34,075 bases of DNA. Source: ANME-2 cluster archaeon. Lineage in GTDB: Archaea; Halobacteriota; Methanosarcinia; Methanosarcinales; Methanocomedenaceae. The notes beneath the pieces were generated by a model. That model was not told the DNA's origin. It saw only the letters and a list, made by a program, of their open reading frames with translations, and did no database searches. The position numbers and the translations under genes were made by a program. Location of the stretch: positions 1 through 34,075 of the forward strand of contig JAMJFQ010000003.1 of NCBI GenBank assembly GCA_023544605.1, in the 5' to 3' direction. The first letter of the stretch is position 1. Each line of letters starts with the position of its first letter. This document shows, one piece after another, positions 6,496 through 15,673 of the stretch.

Positions 6496-8046
6496 TCAAG
6501 CAGTCTGATTATTGCGAACCAGCAAGGAATGCCCGGTCATCTGGGGTGGGATATCCAGGTGGAGCAGCTCCAGCATGGTGGGGACAATATCCGCAAATAT
6601 CCCTTCCAGCAGGCTTACATTTTCCATTTGTGATACAAAGACCAGCGGCACCCGGTTAGTAGTATGCGCCGTATGTGGGCTGTTATCATCATAGTATATC
6701 ATCTGCTCGCTATTACCGTGATCAGACGTTACCAGTGCTGCACCACCGCAGGACTTTATTGCATCCAGCACCCTGCCCAGGCATTCATCCACAACTTGTG
6801 CAGACTGCACAGCAGCATCCAGCATACCGGTATGTCCCACCATATCCAGATTAGCATAATTAGCTATAATAACATCATAATTCCCGGACGTTATCCTGTT
6901 TTGCAATATTTCGGTCACTTCATAGGCACTCATCTCTGGTTGCAGGTCGTAGGTGGGTACTTTTGGTGAAGGGACAAGCACCCGTTCTTCTCCTGGATAT
7001 GGTTTTTCGACACCTCCATTGAAGAAGAATGTTACATGGGCATATTTTTCTGTCTCAGCAATGTGAAGCTGCCTTTTATTGCATTTGCTCAGATATTCGG
7101 CCAACGTATTTTCAATATGCGCATGGGGGAATGCAAGGGGCAGGTTAAAGGTCTCGTCATACTGGGTCATACAGACAAAATAGATGTCTGGCACCTGTTT
7201 TCGTTCAAAGCCGGAAAAATCATTTAACGTCACGGCGCCTGTCAGTTCCCTTGCCCTATCAGGTCTGAAATTGAAGAAAATCACAGCATCGCCATCATTT
7301 ATAGTGGGAGTGGCCTCTTTTCCTGACAACATCACAGTAGGTCTGATGAACTCGTCGTTCTCACCCCTCTCGTAAGCAGACGTCACGGCCTCCTGTGCAC
7401 TGGATGCCTTCTCACCTTCACCCAATGTCAGTGCATTGTATGCCAGGCTGACCCGCTCCCACCTCTTGTCCCGGTCCATGCTATAATACCGGCCACTTAC
7501 TGTGGCTATCTTCCCAACACCAAGTTCTTGCATTCGGTTTTCGGTCCGCATGATATATTGCAGGGCGGACCGGGGCGGTACATCCCTGCCATCCAAAAAA
7601 GCATGAATAAATACCCTGTCAAGTCCTATCTGCTTAGCCATCTCCAGCAACGAGAACAGATGGTCAATATGACTGTGGACGCCTCCATCAGACAACAAGC
7701 CCATAAGGTGAAGTGAGGACCCCATCTCCAGCGCATGATTAAAAGCACTTCTTAATACCTCATTGGAAAAAAAATCACCATTACCTATAGAATTATTTAT
7801 CATGGTAATGTCCTGGTATACCACCCTGCCCGAACCCAGGTTCAGGTGTCCAACCTCGCTATTCCCCATAAGACCTTCTGGGAGACCCACCGATTTACCA
7901 GAAGACTCTAGAGTAGTATTAGGATATTCACTCAACAGCCGGTCCATCACTGGTGTATGAGCTAGAGCTACTGCATTTCCCTCAGCTCGCTGATTAATGC
8001 CCCAACCGTCAAGTATTACCAGAACAATCGGTTTTGGAACTACCAT
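6496..8046 (-). CDS. gpmI: 2,3-bisphosphoglycerate-independent phosphoglycerate mutase, GpmI type
   Basis: 516 residues, the full length of the bacterial-type GpmI family and longer than the archaeal ApgM form (about 400). It interconverts 3- and 2-phosphoglycerate. Signatures: metal Asp13 in VLVILDGWG, the phosphoserine nucleophile Ser63 in LMGNSEVGHLNLGSGR, DGRDVPPRSA, SGRYYSMDRDKRWER, NFRPDRARELT, and the C-terminal metal ligands NYANLDMVGHTG and VTSDHGNSEQM. All catalytic residues I can check are present. It follows the coiled-coil membrane protein gene by 21 bases and is probably co-transcribed with it and trmI. Confidence 0.95.
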   Translation of the reverse strand: MVVPKPIVLVILDGWGINQRAEGNAVALAHTPVMDRLLSEYPNTTLESSGKSVGLPEGLMGNSEVGHLNLGSGRVVYQDITMINNSIGNGDFFSNEVLRSAFNHALEMGSSLHLMGLLSDGGVHSHIDHLFSLLEMAKQIGLDRVFIHAFLDGRDVPPRSALQYIMRTENRMQELGVGKIATVSGRYYSMDRDKRWERVSLAYNALTLGEGEKASSAQEAVTSAYERGENDEFIRPTVMLSGKEATPTINDGDAVIFFNFRPDRARELTGAVTLNDFSGFERKQVPDIYFVCMTQYDETFNLPLAFPHAHIENTLAEYLSKCNKRQLHIAETEKYAHVTFFFNGGVEKPYPGEERVLVPSPKVPTYDLQPEMSAYEVTEILQNRITSGNYDVIIANYANLDMVGHTGMLDAAVQSAQVVDECLGRVLDAIKSCGGAALVTSDHGNSEQMIYYDDNSPHTAHTTNRVPLVFVSQMENVSLLEGIFADIVPTMLELLHLDIPPQMTGHSLLVRNNQTA

Positions 8047-8067
8047 TATATAGCAACCTTCATTGAG

Positions 8068-8541
8068 CTATTTCTTCTTTCCGAAGAGTTCATTCATGGT
8101 AATAATACTTCCAATTACCAATACAATTACAGACGCAATATTGAACATTAAGGAAGTATTATAATCCTGCCATATCTCACCCGTACGGTTGGTGCCCAAT
8201 GGAATAACTAACGGCTCAAGCAGTGTCATATCCATTTTAGTATACAGGTAAATGGTAATTCCAACAATGATAAAGAACACCCCAAATACCAGATCAGGTG
8301 TATATAGGGTATGTCTATACTCGATCTTCTTCAGCGGTATCTGGAATTCGCCAAGGATCTCATCTTCTACTATCCTTCCCTCTACCCTGGCCAACAATTC
8401 CCTGTACTTAGTACTAAGACTGTTTTTGGTATGTTCAGATATCTCCTGATTCTGGTACTTCTCTTCTATCCTGATAAGAGCTCCTTCAATTTTAGTTTTG
8501 ATGCGATTTAGCTGAAAGATCATCTGTTCTTTTTGGACCAT
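8068..8541 (-). CDS. Coiled-coil membrane protein, unknown function
   Basis: 157 residues from the ATG at 8541, six bases after an AAGGTG ribosome binding site. The GTG nine bases earlier overlaps that site and is less likely. Residues 1-60 are charged and helical (QLNRIKTKIEGALIRIEEKYQ) and look like a coiled coil. Two membrane spans follow (LVFGVFFIIVGITIYLY and SLMFNIASVIVLVIGSIITM) separated by about 30 polar residues. It ends in GKKK. No family is recognised. It heads the gpmI-trmI strand group and stands next to the multiheme cytochrome gene, but a terminator-like hairpin separates them. Confidence 0.6.
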   Translation of the reverse strand: MVQKEQMIFQLNRIKTKIEGALIRIEEKYQNQEISEHTKNSLSTKYRELLARVEGRIVEDEILGEFQIPLKKIEYRHTLYTPDLVFGVFFIIVGITIYLYTKMDMTLLEPLVIPLGTNRTGEIWQDYNTSLMFNIASVIVLVIGSIITMNELFGKKK

Positions 8542-8610
8542 ACTCTGCACCTTCTAAATTAATATATGATATTAATAATTAAGATATATAGCAATATATC
8601 TTTTACTACC

Positions 8611-8648
8611 ATAAAAAAGAATAAGAGTACATGAAACTGTTCATGCAC
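8611..8648 (-). terminator. Terminator-like hairpin after the cytochrome gene
   Basis: CATGAA and TTCATG (8630-8645, extended by two outer pairs) form a hairpin just downstream of the cytochrome stop. On the minus strand it is followed by a T-rich run (TTCTTTTTT, 8611-8619). This arrangement should end the cytochrome transcript before the next gene. Confidence 0.5.
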
Positions 8649-8660
8649 TCACGTTCATTT

Positions 8661-9782
8661 TTATTTTACTTCCGGGAAACCCAGATTGTGTGCACTCTGG
8701 TGGCAAGTAGTACATCCACTTGACATCCCGTGCTTTGAACCATGACATGTGGTACATGAAGGGATATGTCCATGTTGTGGATGACAGTATGCACAATTCT
8801 TGTTGGTATGGCCTGTGACCTTTTCTATAAGATGTCTTGCATTCTCTTCATGACATCCTGCACATAGGGTCGAAGGCGTATCTGCCGGATAGTCCACCTG
8901 GGTTGGGATGTGGCCTTGCAAATGACACTGCTTACAGTCTTGTTGAGTCATTGTCTCATCATGGCCTTTATGACAGCTGGTACAATCCAGCCAGTCCCCA
9001 TGAACCGGGTGACATAGTGTGCAATCAAGCTCTGCATGCCTGGTTGGTTTGGTTTCAAATGTTGTCTCTATCACTGGAGAATGGCATTTAGCGCATTCAT
9101 TCTCGCTGACCAAAGAAGAGAACTCAATATCCCTTGGAGCATGGGCATTTATGTGACATTGTGAACAATCCTCAAATCCTGACGGATGATACACACCATG
9201 ACAGTCAGTACATTTTGGTTTATAACCATGCTGTGGATGACAGAAAGCACAACCTTTCTTGGAATGTTTACCTCCTTCCAGGTTTAATGATGCCACAGGT
9301 TTTACATGACATTCACCGCATGTCTGTTCAGACATGCCCCGTTCGTGTCCCTTATGACACGAATTACAATCTGTCACATCTTCATGAGGATTAATTAACC
9401 GCCGGCTGGTCCGTGAAATATAGTCTTCATGACATTTCAGGCAGCGCAACTTATTCTCAAGCGTCACTACCTCTTCCGGAGCCGGAGGTGCATCCAGGCC
9501 GGTCACATCATAAATGAGCATTTTTCCGATTTCTTTCTTGAATAACACTGTACCTAAACTTCCGGTTTCTTCATGGCACTGGGTGCATGTGATACCATGT
9601 TCATTGTGGAGAAAATCAAGGGAATCACCAGGAGTTATATATTTTTCATATTCAATTCCATGGCACATCTCACAGAATTCGGTTTTTGTTACGAAGTTCC
9701 AGCCTTCGGTTGCACTGAACACTACGATCAATGCCATTATTGCAATCAGTATTACTATCGTAATTCTTGTAGATAGTGCCAT
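8661..9782 (-). CDS. Membrane-anchored 16-heme c-type cytochrome
   Basis: 373 residues from the ATG at 9782. This start is chosen because it has GGAG eight bases upstream and keeps the membrane segment at the N-terminus; the ATG at 9800 lies almost on the TATA box. One uncleaved-looking span (TRITIVILIAIMALIVVF) is followed by FCEMCHGIEYEKY, a NapC/NrfH-like first heme site, then 15 more CXXCH motifs (16 in all, counted by eye). From about residue 206 the chain repeats a unit of about 77 residues with four CXXCH each, including a CxxCHPxHG...CTxCHG block that occurs three times. Many extra histidines can serve as distal ligands. It probably passes electrons from the membrane quinone/phenazine pool to the cell surface. 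The exact partner is not shown by the context. Confidence 0.92.
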   Translation of the reverse strand: MALSTRITIVILIAIMALIVVFSATEGWNFVTKTEFCEMCHGIEYEKYITPGDSLDFLHNEHGITCTQCHEETGSLGTVLFKKEIGKMLIYDVTGLDAPPAPEEVVTLENKLRCLKCHEDYISRTSRRLINPHEDVTDCNSCHKGHERGMSEQTCGECHVKPVASLNLEGGKHSKKGCAFCHPQHGYKPKCTDCHGVYHPSGFEDCSQCHINAHAPRDIEFSSLVSENECAKCHSPVIETTFETKPTRHAELDCTLCHPVHGDWLDCTSCHKGHDETMTQQDCKQCHLQGHIPTQVDYPADTPSTLCAGCHEENARHLIEKVTGHTNKNCAYCHPQHGHIPSCTTCHGSKHGMSSGCTTCHQSAHNLGFPEVK

Positions 9783-9804
9783 ATCAATATCTCCATCCAT
9801 TATT

Positions 9805-9817
9805 CAAAATTATACAA
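9805..9817 (-). promoter_or_regulatory. TATA box of the cytochrome gene
   Basis: On the minus strand TTGTATAATTTTG lies about 25-30 bases before the ATG at 9782, implying a very short leader. A nearby pair of AAGGTT(T)AA repeats at 9846-9866 could be a regulator site; this is only a visual impression. Confidence 0.4.
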
Positions 9818-9967
9818 CGCTTAGTTAATGATTGACTTTTTTGTGGTGTTAAACCTTCTTAACCTTTACGATAATGGTTGAATTGTTATTGCATTATTTC
9901 TGAATGGTAATATTTTTTTGCATAGATAACTGGCATCATACATTTACAATCAGAAAGTATCCAATGA

Positions 9968-9975
9968 TTTATATT
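9968..9975 (+). promoter_or_regulatory. TATA box of the nucleotide-sugar cluster
   Basis: TTTATATT ends 30 bases before the ATG at 10006, so the leader would be only a few bases. It is the likely promoter for the first nucleotidylyltransferase, glmS and glmM. Confidence 0.5.
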
Positions 9976-10005
9976 GTTCAAATCTATAGTAAGATATGAA
10001 TTTGT

Positions 10006-11214
10006 ATGAAAGCAGTCATTCTTGCAGCAGGAGAAGGTCTCAGATGTAAGCCTCTAACGCTTACTCGTTCAAAGGTAATGCTTTTCGCTGCAAACAAACC
10101 AATTCTGGAACATGTGATCAATGCCCTTGTACAGTGTGGTATTACTGATATCATAATGGTTGTGGGATATAAGAAAGAGCGCATCATGGATTATTTCCAG
10201 GATGGGGTGGAATGGGGAGTGAACATCATATATGTTGAACAAAAAGGTCAGCTTGGGACCGCTCATGCCATTAAACAGACCTCAACGTATCTGGATGATG
10301 AGTTTATTGTGTTAAATGGCGATAATATCGTAGAATCAGGTACAATCTCCGATATTTTGGAAAATCGTTCAGGTGATGCAACGATCTTGACAGTCACACG
10401 CGAGCAAACCAGAGGCTATGGCGTGGTTGTACATGATGACCATCACGTGCTGAGGATAGTGGAAAAACCTGTGGAAGACCTTAGTCATAATGTGAATACA
10501 GGTATATACATCTTCAAACCTGATATCTTCGAATTTATTAAAGCAACTTCCGTATCTGATACCGGGGAATATGCAATAACCGATACTCTGCAGGATATGA
10601 TAGATGCAGGAAAGAACATTAGTTTTGTGCATTCAGAATCTACGTGGATTGACGCTGTACATTCATGGGACCTGCTGCGTTCCAATGCCTACTTGCTGGA
10701 GCGTTGTGAAAAGTCGGTAATGGATGGCACCATTGAAGAAGGGGCTGTGGTCAAAGGCAATGTCATTATCGGAACCAATACCATTATTCGTTCAGGATCA
10801 TATGTAATAGGGCCGGTAGTAATTGGAAAGAATTGTGAGATCGGGCCCAATGCCGTAATACTCCCTTCAACAACCATAGGTAATAATTCAACTGTGGAAT
10901 CATCGGTGCAGATCAAGAATAGTATTATTATGAACGATGTAAGGATAGGTCCGTTCTCATATATATCCAACTCCATTATTGGTGCAAATAACACTATTGG
11001 GTCACATTTTATTACGCAAACAGGCGAGAATATTTTAATCGAATTAATAGGTATACTTCACTGGGCTGAAAAACTAGGGACCGTGATCGGCGACGGGAAT
11101 GATATCCAGCATAGGGTACTTACCGAACCTGGAAAGATGATATCCACCGGGTGCAGTATCTCATCTGGGGTCATTATCTCAAAGGACCTGCCAAGAGATT
11201 CCATAGTAATTTGA
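10006..11214 (+). CDS. Sugar-1-phosphate nucleotidylyltransferase paralog with altered acyltransferase domain
   Basis: 402 residues. The N-terminal Rossmann-like nucleotidylyltransferase domain shows AVILAAGEGLR, the catalytic lysine region SKVML, GTAHAI, VLNGD, and VEKP followed by NTGIYIF. The C-terminal half is a left-handed beta-helix (many I-G-x-N hexapeptides). Against its same-length paralog at 14440 two differences stand out. The acyltransferase histidine position (VGHLSYVGD there, His314) reads IGPFSYISN here, a Pro. The acetyl-CoA/acceptor loop with GAGT and NLRHD is replaced by a shorter GSHFITQTGENI. It may therefore be only a nucleotidylyltransferase (for example for GlcNAc-1-P or glucose-1-P). 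It is 29 bases before glmS and probably co-transcribed. Confidence 0.85.
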   Translation: MKAVILAAGEGLRCKPLTLTRSKVMLFAANKPILEHVINALVQCGITDIIMVVGYKKERIMDYFQDGVEWGVNIIYVEQKGQLGTAHAIKQTSTYLDDEFIVLNGDNIVESGTISDILENRSGDATILTVTREQTRGYGVVVHDDHHVLRIVEKPVEDLSHNVNTGIYIFKPDIFEFIKATSVSDTGEYAITDTLQDMIDAGKNISFVHSESTWIDAVHSWDLLRSNAYLLERCEKSVMDGTIEEGAVVKGNVIIGTNTIIRSGSYVIGPVVIGKNCEIGPNAVILPSTTIGNNSTVESSVQIKNSIIMNDVRIGPFSYISNSIIGANNTIGSHFITQTGENILIELIGILHWAEKLGTVIGDGNDIQHRVLTEPGKMISTGCSISSGVIISKDLPRDSIVI

Positions 11215-11243
11215 AAGAATATATTTGGGATGAACTAAAAACA

Positions 11244-13073
11244 ATGTGCGGCATAGTCGGTTATATAGGGGAGGGGGATGCGGTCAGTATCCTCATCGAA
11301 TCCTTAAAGAAACTGGAGTACAGGGGATATGATTCAGCGGGCTTGGCCCTTCTGGACGATGAAGGCAAACCACAGGTGTTCAAGAGTGAAGGGGAGATAT
11401 CCCAGCTTGAATCGATCCTGCCAAAACTATCGTCATGCGTGGGTATAGGTCATACCAGGTGGGCAACCCATGGCAAACCCAGTACCGTAAATGCACATCC
11501 TCATGTTTCAGGGAGTATTTGCGTAGTACATAACGGAATCATTGAAAATTACCAGGAGTTAAAGGAAGCACTTGAATCAGAAGGTTTTATTTTTGTTTCA
11601 GATACTGACACGGAAGTACTGGCCCACCTGATAAACAAGTATCACACAGAACATCCGGGTGACCTCGCTGGTGCCCTGAAAAGCGCCTTGGAAGTAGTAC
11701 GTGGTTCTTATGCACTGGCTGTGCTTAGCGAAGAGCATCCCCATGAACTTGTGGCTGCCAGGAAGGACAGCCCCCTTATCATCGGGTTGGGTGAGAATGA
11801 GAATTTTATTGCATCTGATATACCTGCCATTCTGAAATATACTAACAGGGTCATATACGTGGACAATCTTGAGATGGTCACGGTCAAAAAGACTTCGGTC
11901 CAGGTGTTCGACCTTGAAGGTAATCCTAAAACCAAGGAAGAACATATCATCCAATGGGATCTGGAGGCGGCTGAGAAGGCCGGATATCCCCATTTCATGC
12001 TCAAAGAGATCCATGAACAGACCAGTTCAATTCATGAGACACTGGCGGGGAGGCTGCAAGAACTCGAAGGTGATGTTACCTTCGAAGAACTTGGCCTGGA
12101 TAAGGAGCAGATACGCAAACTTCAGAGAATCGAGATAATTGCCTGCGGGACCTCATATAATGCGGGTCTGGTGGGCAAGTACCTTTTTGAAGGGCAGACT
12201 GGCATTCATACAGATGTGGATAATGGTTCCGAGTTCAGGTATTCAAATCCCGTATTAGCACCTTCTACTTTGGTAATAGCCATCACCCAGTCAGGTGAGA
12301 CCGCAGATACACTGGCAGCAGTACGTGAGGCTGCATCCTATGGTTGTAAGACCCTGGCTATTACTAATGTAGTGGGCAGTACCATGTCCAGAGAGGCATC
12401 TAACACTATCTATACCAGGGCCGGGCCCGAAATTGGGGTAGCTGCTACTAAATCATTCATTTCACAGCTTGTGGTACTTTATCTTTTAGCTATTCACTTT
12501 GCACGGGTATGCTCGATGATGGATGCTGACAGGGTGCGAAAGCTCTTATCCGAACTTCGCAAAATACCTGGGCATGTGGACCGCATCCTGATGGATAAGG
12601 AGAGGATACAGAAATGTGCTGCCAGATTCTCAGCATCAAAAGATTATTTCTTTATCGGGCGTAATATCAATTACCCTATAGCTCTTGAAGGAGCACTGAA
12701 ATTAAAGGAGATATCATATATACATGCCGAAGGATATGCCGCCGGAGAATTAAAACACGGACCGCTTGCCTTATTATCAAAAGATGTACCAGTGGTGGCT
12801 ATTGCCCCCCAGGGTCATACGTATGATAAGATACTCAGCAACATCAGGGAAGTAAAATCACGGGAGGCCTCTGTCATTGCCATTGCCGATTCAGATGACA
12901 ATGAAATATCCAAGTACGTGGATGTGGTCATACCCATTCCGAAGACTGATGTAATATTATCACCCTTGCTCACTACCGTGGTTGTCCAGTTACTGGCTTA
13001 TTATACTGCACTGGAGAGGGACTGTTCCATTGACAAACCCAGGAATCTTGCCAAGAGCGTGACTGTGGAATAA
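11244..13073 (+). CDS. glmS: Glutamine-fructose-6-phosphate aminotransferase (isomerizing)
   Basis: 609 residues from the ATG at 11244, the only start that leaves the catalytic cysteine at position 2 (MCGIVGYIG), as required after removal of Met. GGGATG lies about ten bases upstream. It makes glucosamine-6-P from fructose-6-P and glutamine. The glutaminase domain shows GHTRWATHGKPS and HNGIIENYQELK; the two SIS domains show CGTSYNAG, ITQSGETADTL and the second-domain loop FFIGRNINYPIALEGALKLKE. It ends with the family tail LAKSVTVE. It is followed nine bases later by glmM. Confidence 0.96.
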   Translation: MCGIVGYIGEGDAVSILIESLKKLEYRGYDSAGLALLDDEGKPQVFKSEGEISQLESILPKLSSCVGIGHTRWATHGKPSTVNAHPHVSGSICVVHNGIIENYQELKEALESEGFIFVSDTDTEVLAHLINKYHTEHPGDLAGALKSALEVVRGSYALAVLSEEHPHELVAARKDSPLIIGLGENENFIASDIPAILKYTNRVIYVDNLEMVTVKKTSVQVFDLEGNPKTKEEHIIQWDLEAAEKAGYPHFMLKEIHEQTSSIHETLAGRLQELEGDVTFEELGLDKEQIRKLQRIEIIACGTSYNAGLVGKYLFEGQTGIHTDVDNGSEFRYSNPVLAPSTLVIAITQSGETADTLAAVREAASYGCKTLAITNVVGSTMSREASNTIYTRAGPEIGVAATKSFISQLVVLYLLAIHFARVCSMMDADRVRKLLSELRKIPGHVDRILMDKERIQKCAARFSASKDYFFIGRNINYPIALEGALKLKEISYIHAEGYAAGELKHGPLALLSKDVPVVAIAPQGHTYDKILSNIREVKSREASVIAIADSDDNEISKYVDVVIPIPKTDVILSPLLTTVVVQLLAYYTALERDCSIDKPRNLAKSVTVE

Positions 13074-13082
13074 GGTGATGCA

Positions 13083-14396
13083 ATGAAACTGTTCGGCTCA
13101 TCAGGAATTAGGGGACTGACCAATGTTGATGTTACACCCCAACTGGCATTGAATGTGGGGAAGGCTGTCGGGAAGGGGCGCTCCTCGGCAGTGATCGCCC
13201 AAGACCCGAGGGTGGCGGGGAAGATGATAGAGGAAGGAGTATCGGCAGGGCTCATGTCAGCCGGGGTTTGTGTGACCCGGCTTGGTGTGGTACCGACTCC
13301 TACCCTTGCCTATGCTGCAAGGAACTTTGATGTGGGAGTAATGGTTACGGCTTCCCACAATCCAGCCAGGGATATCGGTATCAAGTTATGGAACCCTGAT
13401 GGAATGGCCTTTGACAGTCGTCAGCAACAGAAGATAGAACAGGCAGTTGAGACGGCTGGATACATAACGGCAGATTGGGACTGTATCGGCACCACCAGCA
13501 TGTATGAAAGGGGTGTTAAAGACCATATTAGTGCTATCATCGATAGGGTCGTACCACCTGATAACTCACCTAAGGTGGTGGTGGACTGCGGCAGCGGTGC
13601 CGGTTCAGTTATCACACCCCTACTACTGAGGAAGATAGGATGCAAGGTACTTGCATTGAATTCGCAGTTAGATGGCCATTTTCCGGCCAGGGACCCCGAA
13701 CCCAAGGAAGTGAACCTGGGACTTCTTATGAGGACGGTGAAGGACTGGGGTGCTGATATGGGCATAGCTCACGATGGTGATGCGGATAGGATGATGGCAG
13801 TGGATGATAAGGGCAGGTTCGTAGGCGGGGACCAGTTGCTGGCCATATTTGCGGCCCATGAGGACGCAAAGAGCATTGTTGTACCTGTGGATACTTCCCT
13901 GGTAGTGGATGACGCCCTGCCTGATGCAAAGGTCATACGGAGCAGGGTGGGTGACGTCTATGTTGCAGAGGCAATGAAAAAGGACGGGGCCAAATTTGGC
14001 GGAGAACCATCAGGAAGCTGGATATTCCCGAGGCTGTCATTCTGTCCTGATGGTATTTATGCCGCAGCCAGGCTGATCGAGATAGTAGGCAGCGGGAAAC
14101 TGTCGGAAATGGTGGACGTACTGCCCACTTACCAGACCAGGAGGACCGGAACTGCCTGTTCCAATGAACAAAAGGCAGAGGTAATGGCAGCAGTTTACGC
14201 CGAATTATCCTCATTGGGTAAGGTCAGTGACATTGACGGCATAAGGGTAGAACTGGATGAGGGCTGGGTTCTGGTGAGACCGTCCGGCACCGAGCCTAAG
14301 ATAAGGATAACTGCCGAAAGCAGGTCGGGTGTGGATGATATATTTCATACAGTCTGCCGTATCGTAAAGTCGGCAACTGGCTCGACATGTGAGTAA
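13083..14396 (+). CDS. glmM: Phosphoglucosamine mutase (alpha-D-phosphohexomutase family)
   Basis: 437 residues, GGTGAT ribosome binding site immediately after the glmS stop. Signatures: N-terminal FGSSGIRG, phosphoserine Ser91 in VTASHNP, the Mg site HDGDADRMMAVD, the sugar-binding loop GGEPSGSW, and the phosphate-binding RPSGTEPKIRI near the end. Sequence alone does not separate phosphoglucosamine from phosphomannose mutases; position between glmS and a GlmU-type enzyme makes glucosamine-6-P to glucosamine-1-P the likely reaction. Confidence 0.88.
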   Translation: MKLFGSSGIRGLTNVDVTPQLALNVGKAVGKGRSSAVIAQDPRVAGKMIEEGVSAGLMSAGVCVTRLGVVPTPTLAYAARNFDVGVMVTASHNPARDIGIKLWNPDGMAFDSRQQQKIEQAVETAGYITADWDCIGTTSMYERGVKDHISAIIDRVVPPDNSPKVVVDCGSGAGSVITPLLLRKIGCKVLALNSQLDGHFPARDPEPKEVNLGLLMRTVKDWGADMGIAHDGDADRMMAVDDKGRFVGGDQLLAIFAAHEDAKSIVVPVDTSLVVDDALPDAKVIRSRVGDVYVAEAMKKDGAKFGGEPSGSWIFPRLSFCPDGIYAAARLIEIVGSGKLSEMVDVLPTYQTRRTGTACSNEQKAEVMAAVYAELSSLGKVSDIDGIRVELDEGWVLVRPSGTEPKIRITAESRSGVDDIFHTVCRIVKSATGSTCE

Positions 14397-14406
14397 AGTA
14401 AACATC

Positions 14407-14415
14407 TTTTTATTG
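14407..14415 (+). promoter_or_regulatory. Possible internal promoter before the second nucleotidylyltransferase
   Basis: TTTTTATTG lies about 25-30 bases before the ATG at 14440, in the 43-base gap after glmM. It would permit separate expression of the downstream genes. An AGGA ribosome binding site is also present, so read-through from glmM is equally possible. Confidence 0.35.
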
Positions 14416-14439
14416 TAACAGATATAAAACAGGAACAGT

Positions 14440-15648
14440 ATGAAAGCCGTTATCCTCGCTGCCGGAGAAGGGACACGCATGCGCCCCCTTACCAGGCATT
14501 GTCCCAAAGTGATGCTTCCTATCGGGAACAAGCCCTTGCTGCAGCATGTCATAGAACAGGTAAAAGACGCTGGTGTAGACCACTTTGTCCTGGTAATAGG
14601 ATACCAGGGTGATACTATTATCGAACATTTCGGGGAAGGGGACCGGTTCGGTATCAAAATTGATTATGTGATACAGGAGGAACGCTTGGGTACTGCTCAC
14701 GCTATCGGCACTGCCCGTTCTTTGATCGATGAGCGGTTCCTTGTGTTGAACGGTGATGTGATGGTCACCACAGCACAGGTCAGGACCCTGCTTGAGCGGG
14801 ATGAAGTGGCGGTAATGGCTGCTCTGGAAGTGGATGACCCTTCACAGTTCGGCGTGCTTGAAGTGCATGGAGGGCTGGTTGTCAAACTCCATGAAAAACC
14901 TGACAACCCCCCCACCAATCTTGCCAATGCAGGTATCTATGTATTCGAACCCGAGGTATTCGGAGGTATTGACAACACGTCCCTGTCATCCCGGGAAGAA
15001 TATGAGATAACCAGGACCATCCAGGATATGATAGATAGCGGCATCCATGTAGGATACCAGGTACTGTCCGGCACATGGCAGGACGTAGGCAGGCCGTGGG
15101 ACCTGCTGGATGCGAACAGGGAATGTCTTAAGACCATCAGCAATGATATCAAGGGCGAGATCGAGGATGATGTACACATCCACGGCCCGGTAATGATAGA
15201 AGCGGGTGCCAGGGTCCGAAGCGGTGCATATATTGAAGGGCCGGTCATTATCGGGCCTGACTGCGATATCGGGCCCAACTGTTATATCAGGCCATATACC
15301 AGCCTGGGCAGAGGTGTGCGTATTGGCAATGCCGTTGAGGTCAAGAACTCGATAATCATGGACCGCACACATGTTGGCCATCTATCTTATGTGGGTGACA
15401 GTGTTATTGGCAGCGGCTGCAATTTCGGTGCAGGGACAAAGGTAGCGAACCTGAGGCATGATGGCGGCAATATCAAGATCATGATAAACGGCAGTAGGAT
15501 TGATTCCGGGCGCAGGAAACTGGGCACTATTATGGGTGATAACGTGCATACTGGCATCAACAGTATGTTGAACGTTGGTTCGGTCATTGAGCCAGGCAGT
15601 ACTATCAAGCCAGGTGAATTTGTAAGGGATCATTATCCTCATGAATAG
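14440..15648 (+). CDS. glmU: Bifunctional sugar-1-phosphate nucleotidylyltransferase / amino-sugar-1-phosphate acetyltransferase (archaeal GlmU type)
   Basis: 402 residues. The nucleotidylyltransferase half has the full signature LAAGEGTRMRPLT...PKVMLPIGNKP, RLGTAHAIG, VLNGDVM, LHEKPDNP and NAGIYVF. The beta-helix half has His314 in VGHLSYVGD, corresponding to the catalytic acyltransferase histidine described for the Sulfolobus ST0452 enzyme, then FGAGTKVANLRHDG for acetyl-CoA/sugar binding and LGTIMGDNV. It should acetylate glucosamine-1-P and then form UDP-GlcNAc. It is a paralog of the gene at 10006, same length, with glmS and glmM between them, and is followed 25 bases later by the UDP-sugar dehydrogenase. 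Confidence 0.9.
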   Translation: MKAVILAAGEGTRMRPLTRHCPKVMLPIGNKPLLQHVIEQVKDAGVDHFVLVIGYQGDTIIEHFGEGDRFGIKIDYVIQEERLGTAHAIGTARSLIDERFLVLNGDVMVTTAQVRTLLERDEVAVMAALEVDDPSQFGVLEVHGGLVVKLHEKPDNPPTNLANAGIYVFEPEVFGGIDNTSLSSREEYEITRTIQDMIDSGIHVGYQVLSGTWQDVGRPWDLLDANRECLKTISNDIKGEIEDDVHIHGPVMIEAGARVRSGAYIEGPVIIGPDCDIGPNCYIRPYTSLGRGVRIGNAVEVKNSIIMDRTHVGHLSYVGDSVIGSGCNFGAGTKVANLRHDGGNIKIMINGSRIDSGRRKLGTIMGDNVHTGINSMLNVGSVIEPGSTIKPGEFVRDHYPHE

Positions 15649-15673
15649 AACTTGAAAAATGGGTGAATGAAAG

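Noticed and set aside
8661..9800. Cytochrome start at the ATG 9800
   Set aside because: It falls about ten bases from the TATA box and lacks a ribosome binding site, whereas 9782 has GGAG at good spacing.
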